Position numbers and translations under genes: made by a program. Source: Micromonospora globbae (GTDB lineage: Bacteria; Actinomycetota; Actinomycetes; Mycobacteriales; Micromonosporaceae). Taken from it: a stretch of 64,000 bases of DNA. Where the stretch lies: contig NZ_RAQQ01000018.1 in NCBI RefSeq assembly GCF_003610785.1, forward strand, positions 103,208 through 167,207, given 5' to 3'. This document shows positions 32,628 through 41,611 of the stretch, one piece after another; the stretch's first letter is position 1, and every line of letters starts with the position of its first letter. The notes under the pieces are model-generated. The model searched no databases. It was not told the origin of the DNA and was given only the letters and a program-made list of their open reading frames with translations.

Positions 32628-33683
32628 ATGGGAACCGTGCGCGCCGTGACTGTGACCCCCGGGGTGGCCGACTCGCTGGAGCTGGTCGAGGACCAGCCGG
32701 AGCCGGCACCCGAGGAGGGCGCCGTCCTGGTCGAGGCGCTGGCCGTCGGCATCTGCGGCACCGACCACGAGATCATCTCCGGGCAGTACGGCGAGGCGCC
32801 CCCCGGCGAGCGGCGCCTGGTCATCGGGCACGAGTCGCTGGGCCGGGTGCTGGAGGACCCGACCGGCACGCTGCAGCCCGGGGACCTGGTGGCCGGGATC
32901 GTGCGCCACCCGGACCCGGTGCCGTGCCCGAACTGCGCGGTCGGCGAGTGGGACATGTGCCGCAACGGCCGGTACACCGAGCACGGGATCAAGGCACTGC
33001 CCGGCTTCGCCCGCGAGCGCTGGCGCATCCAGCCCCGGTTCGCCGTACCGCTGGACCGCTCCCTCGGTCAGGTCGGCATGCTGCTGGAACCGACGAGCAT
33101 CGTGGCGAAGGCGTGGGACCACATCGAGCGGATCGGGCACCGGGCCGAGTGGCAGCCACAGACCGTGCTCGTCACCGGCGCCGGGCCGATCGGTCTGCTC
33201 GCCGCCCTCCTCGCCAGCCAGCGCGGCCTCGCCGTGCACGTGCTCGACCTCGCCACCAGCGGACCGAAGCCCGACCTGGTCCGTGCGCTGGGCGCGACGT
33301 ACCACTCGGTGCCGGTCGACCAACTGGACTTCGAGCCCGACGTGGTGGTCGAGTGCACCGGCGCTCCCTCGGTGGTGCTCGACGTGATGTACAAGGCGGC
33401 GCCGAACGGCATCGTCTGCCTGGCCGGGGTGTCCAGCGGCGGCCGGAGCATCGAACTGGACGCCGGGGCGCTCAACCGGGCGCTGGTGCTGGAGAACAAC
33501 GTCGTCTTCGGCTCGGTGAACGCCAACCGGCGGCACTGGGACATCGCCGCCGAGGCGCTGCGCCGCGCCGACCAGCTCTGGCTGGGCTCGCTGATCAGCC
33601 GCCGGGTGCCGGTGTCGGGGTACGCCGACGCGTACGCCGCAGGGCCGGACGACATCAAGGTCGTTCTGGAGTTCGCGGTCTGA
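32628..33683 (+). CDS. Zinc-dependent glucose/threonine-type dehydrogenase (MDR superfamily)
   Basis: A 351-residue medium-chain dehydrogenase. The catalytic zinc ligands fit the glucose-dehydrogenase subgroup: Cys43 and His47 in GICGTDHEIISGQYG and Glu69 in GHESLGRV. The structural zinc lobe CPNCAVGEWDMC is partly present, and the Rossmann motif is VTGAGPIGLLAALLA. By family it oxidises a sugar using NAD(P)+. ATG (MGTVRAVTVTPG) is preferred, and a GTG 9 bases later is possible. It is divergent from nuoC and convergent with the DUF2252 gene. Confidence 0.85.
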   Translation: MGTVRAVTVTPGVADSLELVEDQPEPAPEEGAVLVEALAVGICGTDHEIISGQYGEAPPGERRLVIGHESLGRVLEDPTGTLQPGDLVAGIVRHPDPVPCPNCAVGEWDMCRNGRYTEHGIKALPGFARERWRIQPRFAVPLDRSLGQVGMLLEPTSIVAKAWDHIERIGHRAEWQPQTVLVTGAGPIGLLAALLASQRGLAVHVLDLATSGPKPDLVRALGATYHSVPVDQLDFEPDVVVECTGAPSVVLDVMYKAAPNGIVCLAGVSSGGRSIELDAGALNRALVLENNVVFGSVNANRRHWDIAAEALRRADQLWLGSLISRRVPVSGYADAYAAGPDDIKVVLEFAV

Positions 33684-33685
33684 CC

Positions 33686-33711
33686 GACCGGCCGTACCCC
33701 GCCGGCCGGTC
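33686..33711. terminator. Terminator between convergent genes
   Basis: A 9-bp perfect stem (GACCGGCCG / CGGCCGGTC) with an 8-nt loop lies directly after the dehydrogenase stop and 10 bp before the stop of the convergent DUF2252 gene. Confidence 0.7.
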
Positions 33712-33720
33712 ACCGCGGGT

Positions 33721-35037
33721 TCAGATGCCGGGGAGCCGGCCGTTGCGGAACAGGTCCACGAAGAGCTGGTGGTCCTCGCGGGCGCGCAGGCCGTACGCGT
33801 GGGCGAACTCGACGAGGTGGGCCACGAAGCCCGGCTCGTCCGGGTCGACCGCCGCGACGATCGCCTCCTCCGTCGAGTAGTCCACCAGGTCGTGGCTGGA
33901 CTCGTCGTCCGCCACCGAGTGCATCCGGGCCACCGCCCGGCCCAGGTCGGCGAGCACCCCGGCCAGTTCGTCCGGCTCGTTGACGTCGGCCCAGTCCAGG
34001 TCGGCGGCGTACGGCGACACCTCGGCGACGAGCTGACCGACCCCGTCGAGTTCGGTGTAGCCGAGCCACGGGTCGGCGTGCGCCTGGAGCGCCCGCTGCG
34101 ACTCGGCCGTCCGGTGCCCCTGGTGCAGGAAGTACTCGCGGACGGTGGTGTCGGGCACGTGCCGGGCCACCGCCGGCACCTGGGCCTGCTTCATGTAGAT
34201 GACGACGTCGTTCTCCAGCGCCTGGGTGTGCCCCTCCAGCAGCAGGTTGTACGACGGCAGCCCCGCCGAGCCGATGCCGACGCCCTTGCGCAGCACCACG
34301 TCCTTGATGCGCGCCTCGACGGGACGCAGCCGGGCCGACGAGGCGGGCAGCGTGCCGAGGTACGCGGCGAACGCGGCCGTCACCTTCTCCCGCGTCTCCC
34401 CGTCGATCTCGAACACCCCGTCGCCGAGGGAGAACCGGCGCTCGTAGTTGTCGATCGTGGTCTGCGCGGCGAGCAGGTCCACCCGGGTGTTGAGGCGGGC
34501 CTGCTGGAGCACGCGACGCAGCACGCCGTCGGCGTTCTCCAGGGTGATCGAGCCGATCGCGTCGTCCCCGCCCGCGGCGATCGCCCGCAGCTCGGTGAGG
34601 TACGAGCGGGCGAAGCCGGTCACCAGCTCCGTGATCACGTGGTCGGAGAGCGCCTTGGCGTAGCCGAGCAGCGCCACGCTCGCCACGAACCGCCGCAGGT
34701 CCCAGGTGAACGGCCCGACGTACGCCTCGTCGAAGTCGTTGACGTTGAACACCAGCTGCCCGGAGGCGTTCATGTAGGTGCCGAAGTTCTCCGCGTGCAG
34801 GTCGCCGTGGATCCACACCCGGGAGGTCCGCTCGTCGAGGAAGCGGTCGTCGGCGAAGTCGCCGCGCTGGTCGGCGTAGAAGAGCGACGCGCTGCCCCGG
34901 TAGAAGGCGAACGGCGACGCGGCCATCTTGCGGAACTTGCGCCGGAACGCGGCCGGGTCGAGTGACATCCCCTCGCCGAACTCGGCGATCAGCACGTCGA
35001 CGATGTGGGTGGCGCGCCGCTGCGCGGAGGTGCTCAT
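33721..35037 (-). CDS. DUF2252 family protein (kinase-like fold)
   Basis: A 438-residue DUF2252 protein. The sequence looks like an atypical small-molecule/protein kinase fold: RVWIHGDLHAENFGTY resembles the catalytic HGDLHxxN loop of aminoglycoside-kinase-like enzymes, and VFNVNDFDEAYVGPFTWDLRR resembles their DFD metal-binding segment. FAFYRGSASLFYAD precedes them. No substrate is known. I chose the second ATG (MSTSAQRRATHIV). It separates nuoB from the rest of the nuo genes and may be cotranscribed with nuoB, which lies 49 bp upstream on the same strand. Confidence 0.85.
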   Translation of the reverse strand: MSTSAQRRATHIVDVLIAEFGEGMSLDPAAFRRKFRKMAASPFAFYRGSASLFYADQRGDFADDRFLDERTSRVWIHGDLHAENFGTYMNASGQLVFNVNDFDEAYVGPFTWDLRRFVASVALLGYAKALSDHVITELVTGFARSYLTELRAIAAGGDDAIGSITLENADGVLRRVLQQARLNTRVDLLAAQTTIDNYERRFSLGDGVFEIDGETREKVTAAFAAYLGTLPASSARLRPVEARIKDVVLRKGVGIGSAGLPSYNLLLEGHTQALENDVVIYMKQAQVPAVARHVPDTTVREYFLHQGHRTAESQRALQAHADPWLGYTELDGVGQLVAEVSPYAADLDWADVNEPDELAGVLADLGRAVARMHSVADDESSHDLVDYSTEEAIVAAVDPDEPGFVAHLVEFAHAYGLRAREDHQLFVDLFRNGRLPGI

Positions 35038-35086
35038 GCTGCGCACGCTAGCCCTGCCCCGCCAGCGGGCGGGCTCGGTCGACCGG

Positions 35087-35665
35087 TCAGCTCGTGGGGG
35101 GCCGGACCGGCGGGGCGGTCAGCGACTCGACCGAGCGCGGGACGGCGCCGTCGCTGGGCGGCGCGTCGACCGGGGCGGCGAGCAGGTCCGGGCGGTGGAC
35201 GCCGCCGACGCCGGACTGCTCCGCGGCGATCTTCTCCTGGAGGCGCAGGATGCCGTGCAGCAGCGCCTCCGGGCGGGGCGGGCAGCCTGGCACGTAGACG
35301 TCGACCGGGATGAGCTGGTCGACGCCCTTGGTCACCGAGTACGAGTCCCAGTACGGGCCACCGCAGTTGGAGCAGGCGCCGAACGAGATGACGTACTTCG
35401 GCTCGGGCATCTGGTCGTAGAGCCGCTTGATGGCCGGCGCCATCTTGTCGGTCACCGTGCCGGAGACCACCATCAGGTCGGCCTGGCGCGGGCCGTGCGC
35501 GAACGGGATCACCCCGAGCCGCATGAAGTCGTGCCGGCTCATGCTCGTGGCGATGAACTCGATGGCACAGCAGGCCAGGCCGAAGTTGAACACCCACAGC
35601 GAGTAGCGACGGCCCCAGTTCAGCACGAACCGGATCGGCTCACCGAGCACTCCCGGTAGCTGCAC
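35087..35665 (-). CDS. nuoB: NADH-quinone oxidoreductase subunit B
   Basis: Carries the terminal iron-sulfur cluster N2 that passes electrons to quinone. The ligands are in place: the adjacent cysteine pair in NFGLACCAIEFIATSM, and the cysteines of FGACSNCGGPYWDSY and YVPGCPPRPEALLHG. The 192 residues include a C-terminal Pro-rich tail. The GTG start has an AAGGGGGCGG box. nuoA would normally be upstream, but the next gene in that direction is a PLP enzyme. Confidence 0.96.
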   Translation of the reverse strand: MQLPGVLGEPIRFVLNWGRRYSLWVFNFGLACCAIEFIATSMSRHDFMRLGVIPFAHGPRQADLMVVSGTVTDKMAPAIKRLYDQMPEPKYVISFGACSNCGGPYWDSYSVTKGVDQLIPVDVYVPGCPPRPEALLHGILRLQEKIAAEQSGVGGVHRPDLLAAPVDAPPSDGAVPRSVESLTAPPVRPPTS

Positions 35666-35804
35666 GGCCGCCCCCTTCCCGAACCTGCGAACCAGTCAAC
35701 CACAGCGTCCGGCCCGCCCGGACCGCCGGACCGGCCCTCTGTGCCGCACCACCCGTTGAACGGGCGCAGGCCGCGCGCGGGCGCAAGCCGCGCGCGTCCC
35801 CGTG

Positions 35805-37286
35805 CTACCCGGCCGGGCGCTGGAGCAGGCTCACGAACTCGACCAGCAGCCGTTCCCGCAGCGCCGGCGGCGCGGCGTCGAGGAGCGTGTTCACCGTCGC
35901 CATGCGCTGCGGCGCGCCCTTTCCACCGGCCAGGCCCAGGCCGGCGGCCAGCCCGCCCACCAGCTCCGGGGTGAGCGTCTCGGGGGTCAGCGTGCCGGCG
36001 AGGGCCGGCAGGTCGGCCGGCAGCGTGACCGGACCGGCCGCCCGGGTGGCGGCCACCGCGTCGGCGAGGTCCGGGCCGAACTCGGCCACCCGGGGCGCCA
36101 CGGCGGCGGTCACCGTGAGGTGCACGCTCGGCGGCAGCCCGGCGTACGCGAGCTGGGGCTGGGTGTGCCAGCCGCGCGCGGTCAGCTCGTCGACCAGGAC
36201 GAAGAGGTCGAGACCCGGGTCGGTGCTGGTGAAGCAGACCACCGTGGACTCCGGCTCGGCCATCAGCCGCAGCCCGTCGACGGCCCGCACGGCGTCGGCC
36301 AGCCCGGCCACCGCATCCCGGGTGGCCTCCGCGAGCCGCAGGTAGCCGTCGTCCCCGAGGTGCCGCAGGGTGGCGTACGCGGCGGCGATGGGGCCGCCGG
36401 ACCGGGTCGAGGCGATGGTCGGGTTGACCATCGTGTAGCCGGGCCAGTCGGCGTACGCGAAGTACTGCGGGGCGCGCAGCGCCGGGTCGCGGTGCAGCAG
36501 CACCGAGACGCCCTTCGGGGCGTACGCGTACTTGTGCAGGTCCACCGAGATCGAGGTGACCCCGGGCACCGTGAAGTCGAACGGCGGCACGGCCGCGCCG
36601 AGGCGCCGCAGGTACGGCAGCGTCCACCCGCCGAAACAGGCGTCCACGTGGCAGCGCACCCCGGCCTCGGCCGCCGCCGCGGCGATCTCGGCGACCGGGT
36701 CGAGGACGCCGTGGGCGTACGACGGGGCCGAGCACGCCACGAGCACGGTCTCCGGCCGGATGGCGGCAGCCATCGCGGCGGGGTCGGGGCGCAGCGTGTC
36801 CGGGGACACCGGCACCACGTCGAGCGCCACCCGCAGGTAGTGCGCCGCCTTGGCGAAGGCCGCGTGGCCGCTCGCCGGCACCACGAGCCGCGGCTCGGCG
36901 ATCTCCGGGTGGGCGTCCCGGGCGGCCTTGACGGCGAGGATCAGCGACTCGGTGCCGCCGCTCGTGACGCTGCCGACCACGTCGGGGGCGGTGCTTCCCG
37001 GCCCGCCGCCGAGCAGCCCCGCCGCCGCGCCGACCAGGGCGTTCTCCATGGCCAGCAGGGAGGGGAACGCGGTCGGGTCCAGCCCGTTGACGTGCGCGCT
37101 GGCCGCGTACGCGCTGGCCGCCAGCTCGTCGAGCCCGGGTACCGCCGGGTCGTAGACGTACGCGAACAGCCGCCCGCCGTGCGTCGGCCGGTCCTGGGCC
37201 CGCAGCGCGCGGATCTCCGCGAGCACCTCGTCGGCGGGCCGTCCGCGTTCCGGCAGCGCGCTCGCCCCGGTCCTCTCGTCGATCAT
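35805..37286 (-). CDS. PLP-dependent group II decarboxylase / S1P-lyase-like enzyme
   Basis: A 493-residue fold-type I PLP enzyme. SVTSGGTESLILAVKAAR binds the cofactor phosphate, HVDACFGGWTLPYL supplies the Asp that pairs with the pyridine nitrogen, and the Schiff-base Lys is in SVDLHKYAYAPKG. It resembles the sphingosine-1-phosphate lyase / tyrosine decarboxylase branch; the substrate (amino acid or phospho-amino alcohol) is not determined. It follows a sugar-type MFS gene by 27 bp on the same strand, so the two may form a transport-catabolism unit. Confidence 0.85.
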   Translation of the reverse strand: MIDERTGASALPERGRPADEVLAEIRALRAQDRPTHGGRLFAYVYDPAVPGLDELAASAYAASAHVNGLDPTAFPSLLAMENALVGAAAGLLGGGPGSTAPDVVGSVTSGGTESLILAVKAARDAHPEIAEPRLVVPASGHAAFAKAAHYLRVALDVVPVSPDTLRPDPAAMAAAIRPETVLVACSAPSYAHGVLDPVAEIAAAAAEAGVRCHVDACFGGWTLPYLRRLGAAVPPFDFTVPGVTSISVDLHKYAYAPKGVSVLLHRDPALRAPQYFAYADWPGYTMVNPTIASTRSGGPIAAAYATLRHLGDDGYLRLAEATRDAVAGLADAVRAVDGLRLMAEPESTVVCFTSTDPGLDLFVLVDELTARGWHTQPQLAYAGLPPSVHLTVTAAVAPRVAEFGPDLADAVAATRAAGPVTLPADLPALAGTLTPETLTPELVGGLAAGLGLAGGKGAPQRMATVNTLLDAAPPALRERLLVEFVSLLQRPAG

Positions 37287-37313
37287 GGAGTGGTGGTGCC
37301 CTTTCCGTGTGGC

Positions 37314-38711
37314 TCAGCGGCTTTCGTCCCCCACCACAACCGCGTGATCGCCGCCGGTGGAGGTGGTGCGGGGGGTCGGGGGCAGGGTGTAGTGGCGCAG
37401 GGTCAGCAGGGGCACGGCGACCAGGACGGCGGGGATCACGGTGAAGCCGAGCAGGATGCCGAGGCGCGCGGTGTCCGACTGGGCCGCCGCCGTGCCGGTG
37501 TCGGAGGAGACGTACCCGGCCACCTGGAGCACCAGGCCGTAGATGCCCGGCCCGAGCGCCAGCCCGAGCGTCTCGCCGGCCGTCCAGACGCCGGTGAAGA
37601 CCCCGGCCTGCCGCCGCCCGGTGCGCGCCTCGTCCCAGGTGATGCAGTCGGGCAGCATGGCGAGCGCGAAGACCTGCTGGCCCGCGTACCCGGCGCCGAC
37701 CAGGGCGACGACCGGGTAGACGGCGGCGGCCGGCAGCAGCGGCGCGACGGCCAGCGCGGCCGCCCCCGCCGCGAGGAGGAGGGAGGCGGCCACCAGGCCG
37801 CGGAGCTTGCCGACGCGGGCGCCCACGCGGGTCCAGACGGGCATCACGAGCAGCGCCGGCCCGACGAAGCAGGCGAAGAGCAGGGTCGCCCCGGTGTCCG
37901 GGTCGCGCAGGATCTGGTCGGCGAAGTAGTTGACCCCGGCGAGGATGGTCGCCACGCCGGCGGACTGCACCACGAAGCAGATCAGCAGCGCGCGGAACGG
38001 GCGGTTGCGGCCGGCGACGGCGAGCTGGGCGCGGAGTGTGGGTTCGCTCTCACGTACGGCGCCGGTCGGTGCGGCGCGGGTGCCGACGAACGCGCCGACC
38101 GCCCCCAGCGCGATGAGCGCGGCCACGAAGAGCCCCATCCACCGGTGCCCCGGGAGACCCTCGCCGCCGGCCGTCACCACGATGGGCGCGACCGCCCCGG
38201 AGACCAGGATGGCCAGGGCCAGGACGGCGATCCGCCAGCTCATGAGGCGGGTGCGCTCGGCGTAGTCCTCGGTCAGCTCGGCGGGCATCGCCACGTACGG
38301 CACCTGGAAGAAGGCGAACGCGGTGGCCGTGGCGAGGAAGGCCACGGCCACGTACGCCCCGGCCGCGCCCCCGGTGCCGAACGGCGCCGCGAAGATCGCG
38401 GCGAAGAGCAGGGCGAGCGCCAGCCCGCCCAGGAGCAGGTACGGCCGGCGGGGGCCCCAGCGCGACCGGGTGCGGTCGGAGACGCGCCCGGCCACCGGGT
38501 TGACCAGCACGTCCCAGGCCTTCGGCAGGAGCACCAGCAGGGCGGCGAGCCCGGCGGCCACGCCCAGGGTGTCGGTGAGGTACGGCAGCAGCAGCAGGCC
38601 CGGAACGGTGCCGAAGGCGCCGGTGGCCAGCGAGCCGAGCGCGTAGCCGAGGTGCACCCGACGCGGCAGGCCGCCCGGGAGCGGAGCCGTTCCGGCCGGC
38701 GGCGCGTCCAT
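37314..38711 (-). CDS. MFS/GPH-type (MelB-like) sugar or small-molecule transporter
   Basis: A 465-residue 12-helix transporter of the glycoside-pentoside-hexuronide group. The first-helix pattern GYALGSLATGAFGTVPGLLLL and the loop DVLVNPVAGRVSDRTRSRWG followed by RRPYLLLGG are typical. GPH proteins usually co-transport sugars with Na+ or H+. It is followed by the PLP decarboxylase and preceded at 33 bp by the alkyltransferase-like gene. Confidence 0.85.
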   Translation of the reverse strand: MDAPPAGTAPLPGGLPRRVHLGYALGSLATGAFGTVPGLLLLPYLTDTLGVAAGLAALLVLLPKAWDVLVNPVAGRVSDRTRSRWGPRRPYLLLGGLALALLFAAIFAAPFGTGGAAGAYVAVAFLATATAFAFFQVPYVAMPAELTEDYAERTRLMSWRIAVLALAILVSGAVAPIVVTAGGEGLPGHRWMGLFVAALIALGAVGAFVGTRAAPTGAVRESEPTLRAQLAVAGRNRPFRALLICFVVQSAGVATILAGVNYFADQILRDPDTGATLLFACFVGPALLVMPVWTRVGARVGKLRGLVAASLLLAAGAAALAVAPLLPAAAVYPVVALVGAGYAGQQVFALAMLPDCITWDEARTGRRQAGVFTGVWTAGETLGLALGPGIYGLVLQVAGYVSSDTGTAAAQSDTARLGILLGFTVIPAVLVAVPLLTLRHYTLPPTPRTTSTGGDHAVVVGDESR

Positions 38712-38743
38712 GGCGCCGAATGTTACTCACGTTATGGCGGGCG

Positions 38744-39058
38744 TCACATCCCCTCTTCCGGCGACCAGACGGCCGCCGCCATGTCGACCCCGGCTCCCCG
38801 CAACGGCGTGCCCTCGGCACGCAGCCGGGCCCTCGCCTCCCGCTCGTGCCCCGGCGGCAGCCGCCCCGCCGAGTTGACCACCCGGTGCCAGGGCACCCCG
38901 CCACCGTGGCGGGCCATGATCGTGCCGACCAGCCGGGCCGACGACCGGCCCGAGCGCTCCGCGAGGGCGTCGGCGATCGCGCCGTACGACATCACCCGGC
39001 CCGGCGGGATCCGCTCGACCAGATCCAGCACGGCCTCGACGTACTCGTCAGGTGTCAC
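38744..39058 (-). CDS. Alkyltransferase-like (ATL) DNA-binding protein
   Basis: A 104-residue homologue of the C-terminal domain of O6-alkylguanine-DNA alkyltransferase. The active-site motif, normally PCHRV, reads PWHRV (Trp57), so it cannot transfer alkyl groups. Such ATL proteins flip and flag alkylated guanine for nucleotide excision repair. The helix-turn-helix (SYGAIADALAERSG) and arginine finger (SARLVGTIMARHGG) are kept. The GTG start VTPDEYVEAVLD fits the family length, but its ribosome site is weak. It is divergent from proB. Confidence 0.88.
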   Translation of the reverse strand: MTPDEYVEAVLDLVERIPPGRVMSYGAIADALAERSGRSSARLVGTIMARHGGGVPWHRVVNSAGRLPPGHEREARARLRAEGTPLRGAGVDMAAAVWSPEEGM

Positions 39059-39119
39059 AGCCGGCCACGATATGGGAACGCGGCGAGGCGGCGCGGCCGT
39101 GACCACGCAGAATGGTCGG

Positions 39120-40229
39120 GTGCGCGAAGCGGTAACGGCGGCCCGACGGGTCGTTGTCAAGATCGGGTCCTCCTCGTTGACCACGGCGGCGGGCGGGCTG
39201 GCCGGCGAGCGGGTCGACGCGCTCGTCGACACCCTCGCGGCGCTGGCCGCCGACGGCCGGGAGGTCGTGCTGGTCTCCTCCGGCGCCATCGCGGCCGGCC
39301 TCGCTCCGCTGGGGCTGGCCCGGCGCCCGCGCGACCTGGCCACCCAGCAGGCCGCGGCCAGCGTCGGCCAGGGCCTGCTCATCGGCCGGTACGCGGCCAG
39401 CTTCGCCCGGCACCGGCTCACCGTGGGGCAGGTGCTGCTCACCGTCGACGACGTCACCCGACGGGCGCACTACCGCAACGCGTACCGGACGCTGCGCAAG
39501 CTGCTCGACGTCCGGGCGGTGCCGATCGTCAACGAGAACGACACGGTGGCCACCGAGGAGATCCGCTTCGGCGACAACGACCGGCTGGCCGCCCTGGTCG
39601 CCGCGCTGGTCCACGCCGACCTGCTGGTGCTCCTCTCCGACGTCGACGCGCTCTGGACCGGGGACCCGACCCGCCCCGGCGCCGCCCGGATCTCCGAGGT
39701 GCGCGGCGAGGAGGATCTGGCGCACGTCGCGATCGGCGGCTCGGGCCGCTCCGGGGTCGGCACCGGCGGCATGGTGACCAAGGTCGAAGCCGCCCGCATC
39801 GCGACCGGTTTCGGGATCCCCGTGGTGCTCACGGCCGCCCCGCTGGCCGCACCGGCCCTCGCCGGGGAGGCCGTCGGCACGTTCTTCCACGCGCGCCGGC
39901 AGCGCCCCGCGGCGCGGCTGTTCTGGCTCGCGCACGCCACCTCGCCGCGGGGCCGGCTGCACCTCGACGAGGGCGCCGTCGCCGCCGTGGTCGGGCGGCG
40001 CAAGTCGCTGCTGCCGGCGGGGATCACCGCCGTCGACGGTGCGTTCACGGCCGGCGACCCCGTGGACCTCGTGGACACGCAGGGCGCGCCGGTGGCCCGC
40101 GGGCTGGTCAACTACGACGCGGTGGAGCTGCCCGGGCTGCTCGGCCGCTCCACCTCCGAACTCGCCGCGGCCCTCGGCCCGGCGTACGAACGGGAGGTCG
40201 TCCACCGCGACGACCTGGTGCTGCTGTAG
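39120..40229 (+). CDS. proB: Glutamate 5-kinase
   Basis: Catalyses ATP-dependent phosphorylation of glutamate, the first step of proline synthesis. The product is 369 residues, matching the two-domain ProB: an amino-acid kinase domain (VVVKIGSSSLTTAAGG, NENDTVATEEIRFGDNDRLA, LLSDVDALW) and a C-terminal PUA domain starting near residue 275. The start GTG (VREAVTAARRVVVK) follows the family; another GTG 21 bases upstream is possible. proA follows after 51 bp. Confidence 0.96.
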   Translation: MREAVTAARRVVVKIGSSSLTTAAGGLAGERVDALVDTLAALAADGREVVLVSSGAIAAGLAPLGLARRPRDLATQQAAASVGQGLLIGRYAASFARHRLTVGQVLLTVDDVTRRAHYRNAYRTLRKLLDVRAVPIVNENDTVATEEIRFGDNDRLAALVAALVHADLLVLLSDVDALWTGDPTRPGAARISEVRGEEDLAHVAIGGSGRSGVGTGGMVTKVEAARIATGFGIPVVLTAAPLAAPALAGEAVGTFFHARRQRPAARLFWLAHATSPRGRLHLDEGAVAAVVGRRKSLLPAGITAVDGAFTAGDPVDLVDTQGAPVARGLVNYDAVELPGLLGRSTSELAAALGPAYEREVVHRDDLVLL

Positions 40230-40280
40230 TGGTTGTCGTAAGGCCCCCGCGCACGGGGCCCTTCGGTGAGGAGTGACGGG

Positions 40281-41525
40281 ATGAGCGTGACCGAGCAGGC
40301 GCGGCGGGCACGGGCGGCGGCGGAGGCGCTGGCGGTCGCCACGCGTACGACCAAGGACGCCGCACTGCACGCGATGGCCGACGCGCTGGTGGCGCGTACG
40401 CCCGAGATCGTGTCCGCGAACGCGGCGGACCTGACGGCGGGCCGCGAGGCCGGGCTCACCACGGCCATCCTCGACCGGCTCGCCCTCGACGAGGGGCGGG
40501 TGGCCGGCATCGCCGACGCGCTGCGGCAGATGGCCGCGCTGCCGGACCCGGTGGGCGAGGTGGTGCGCGGGTCGACGCTGCCCAACGGCCTGGAGCTGCG
40601 CCAGATCCGGGTGCCGTTCGGGGTCGTCGGGATCATCTACGAGGCGCGGCCGAACGTGACCGTCGATGCGGCCGGGATCTGCCTGAAGTCCGGCAACGCG
40701 GCGCTGCTGCGCGGCTCCTCCTCCGCGGCCCACTCGAACGCGGCGCTGGTCGCGGTGCTGCGCGACGCGATCGCCGGCGCCGGGCTGCCGGCCGACGCGG
40801 TGCAGTTGCTCGACGCCACCTCCCGCGACTCGGTGAAGGAGCTGATGCGGGCCCGCGGCCTGGTCGACGTGCTGATCCCGCGCGGCGGCGCGTCCCTGAT
40901 CCGCACCGTGGTCGAGGAGTCGACCGTCCCGGTGATCGAGACCGGGGTGGGCAACTGCCACGTGTACGTCGACGCCGCCGCCGACGTGTCGAAGGCCGTG
41001 GCGATCACCCTCAACGCCAAGACGCAGCGGCTGTCCACCTGCAACACCGCCGAGTCGCTGCTGGTGCACGCGGCGGTCGCCGACGCGTTCCTGCCCCCGA
41101 TGCTCGCCGCGTTCGCCGAGGCCGGGGTGACCGTGCACGGCTCGCCCGAGGTGGCGCGCCACTCCGACGCCGTGGTGCCGGCGACGGAGGAGGACTACGC
41201 GACGGAGTACCTGTCGGCCGACATCTCGGTCGCGGTGGTCGACTCGCTCGACGCCGCGGTGGCGCACATCCGGCGCTACGGCACCGGGCACACCGAGGCG
41301 ATCGTCACCGACTCGGCGTCGGCGGCCCGCGAGTTCGTGGCCCGGGTCGACGCGGCCGCCGTGATGGTGAACGCCTCCACCCGCTTCACCGACGGCGGCG
41401 AGTTCGGCTTCGGCGCCGAGATCGGCATCTCCACCCAGAAGCTGCACGCCCGTGGACCGATGGGGCTGCCGGAGCTGACCTCCACCAAGTACGTGGTGAC
41501 CGGCGACGGGCACCTGCGCGGCTGA
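40281..41525 (+). CDS. proA: Gamma-glutamyl phosphate reductase
   Basis: The second step of proline synthesis: NADPH-dependent reduction of gamma-glutamyl phosphate to the semialdehyde. It is 414 residues, of the aldehyde-dehydrogenase fold. The catalytic Cys is in QRLSTCNTAESLL, and VGIIYEARPNVTVDA and KSGNAALLRGSSSA line the cofactor site. The start ATG (MSVTEQARRARAA) has a GAGGAG box. Coupled with proB. Confidence 0.97.
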   Translation: MSVTEQARRARAAAEALAVATRTTKDAALHAMADALVARTPEIVSANAADLTAGREAGLTTAILDRLALDEGRVAGIADALRQMAALPDPVGEVVRGSTLPNGLELRQIRVPFGVVGIIYEARPNVTVDAAGICLKSGNAALLRGSSSAAHSNAALVAVLRDAIAGAGLPADAVQLLDATSRDSVKELMRARGLVDVLIPRGGASLIRTVVEESTVPVIETGVGNCHVYVDAAADVSKAVAITLNAKTQRLSTCNTAESLLVHAAVADAFLPPMLAAFAEAGVTVHGSPEVARHSDAVVPATEEDYATEYLSADISVAVVDSLDAAVAHIRRYGTGHTEAIVTDSASAAREFVARVDAAAVMVNASTRFTDGGEFGFGAEIGISTQKLHARGPMGLPELTSTKYVVTGDGHLRG

Positions 41526-41611
41526 CCGTCCCGGGTGGACCGAGTAGCCGGGTGGTCGCACCGGCCGGCTAGTCTGGGGCCGGTTCGGCACGGTCTGTCT
41601 GGGGAGGCGCC

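Noticed and set aside
35802..39119. An upstream in-frame extension of more than 1000 codons before proB.
   Set aside because: It runs antisense through three real minus-strand genes; ProB of normal length starts at 39,120.
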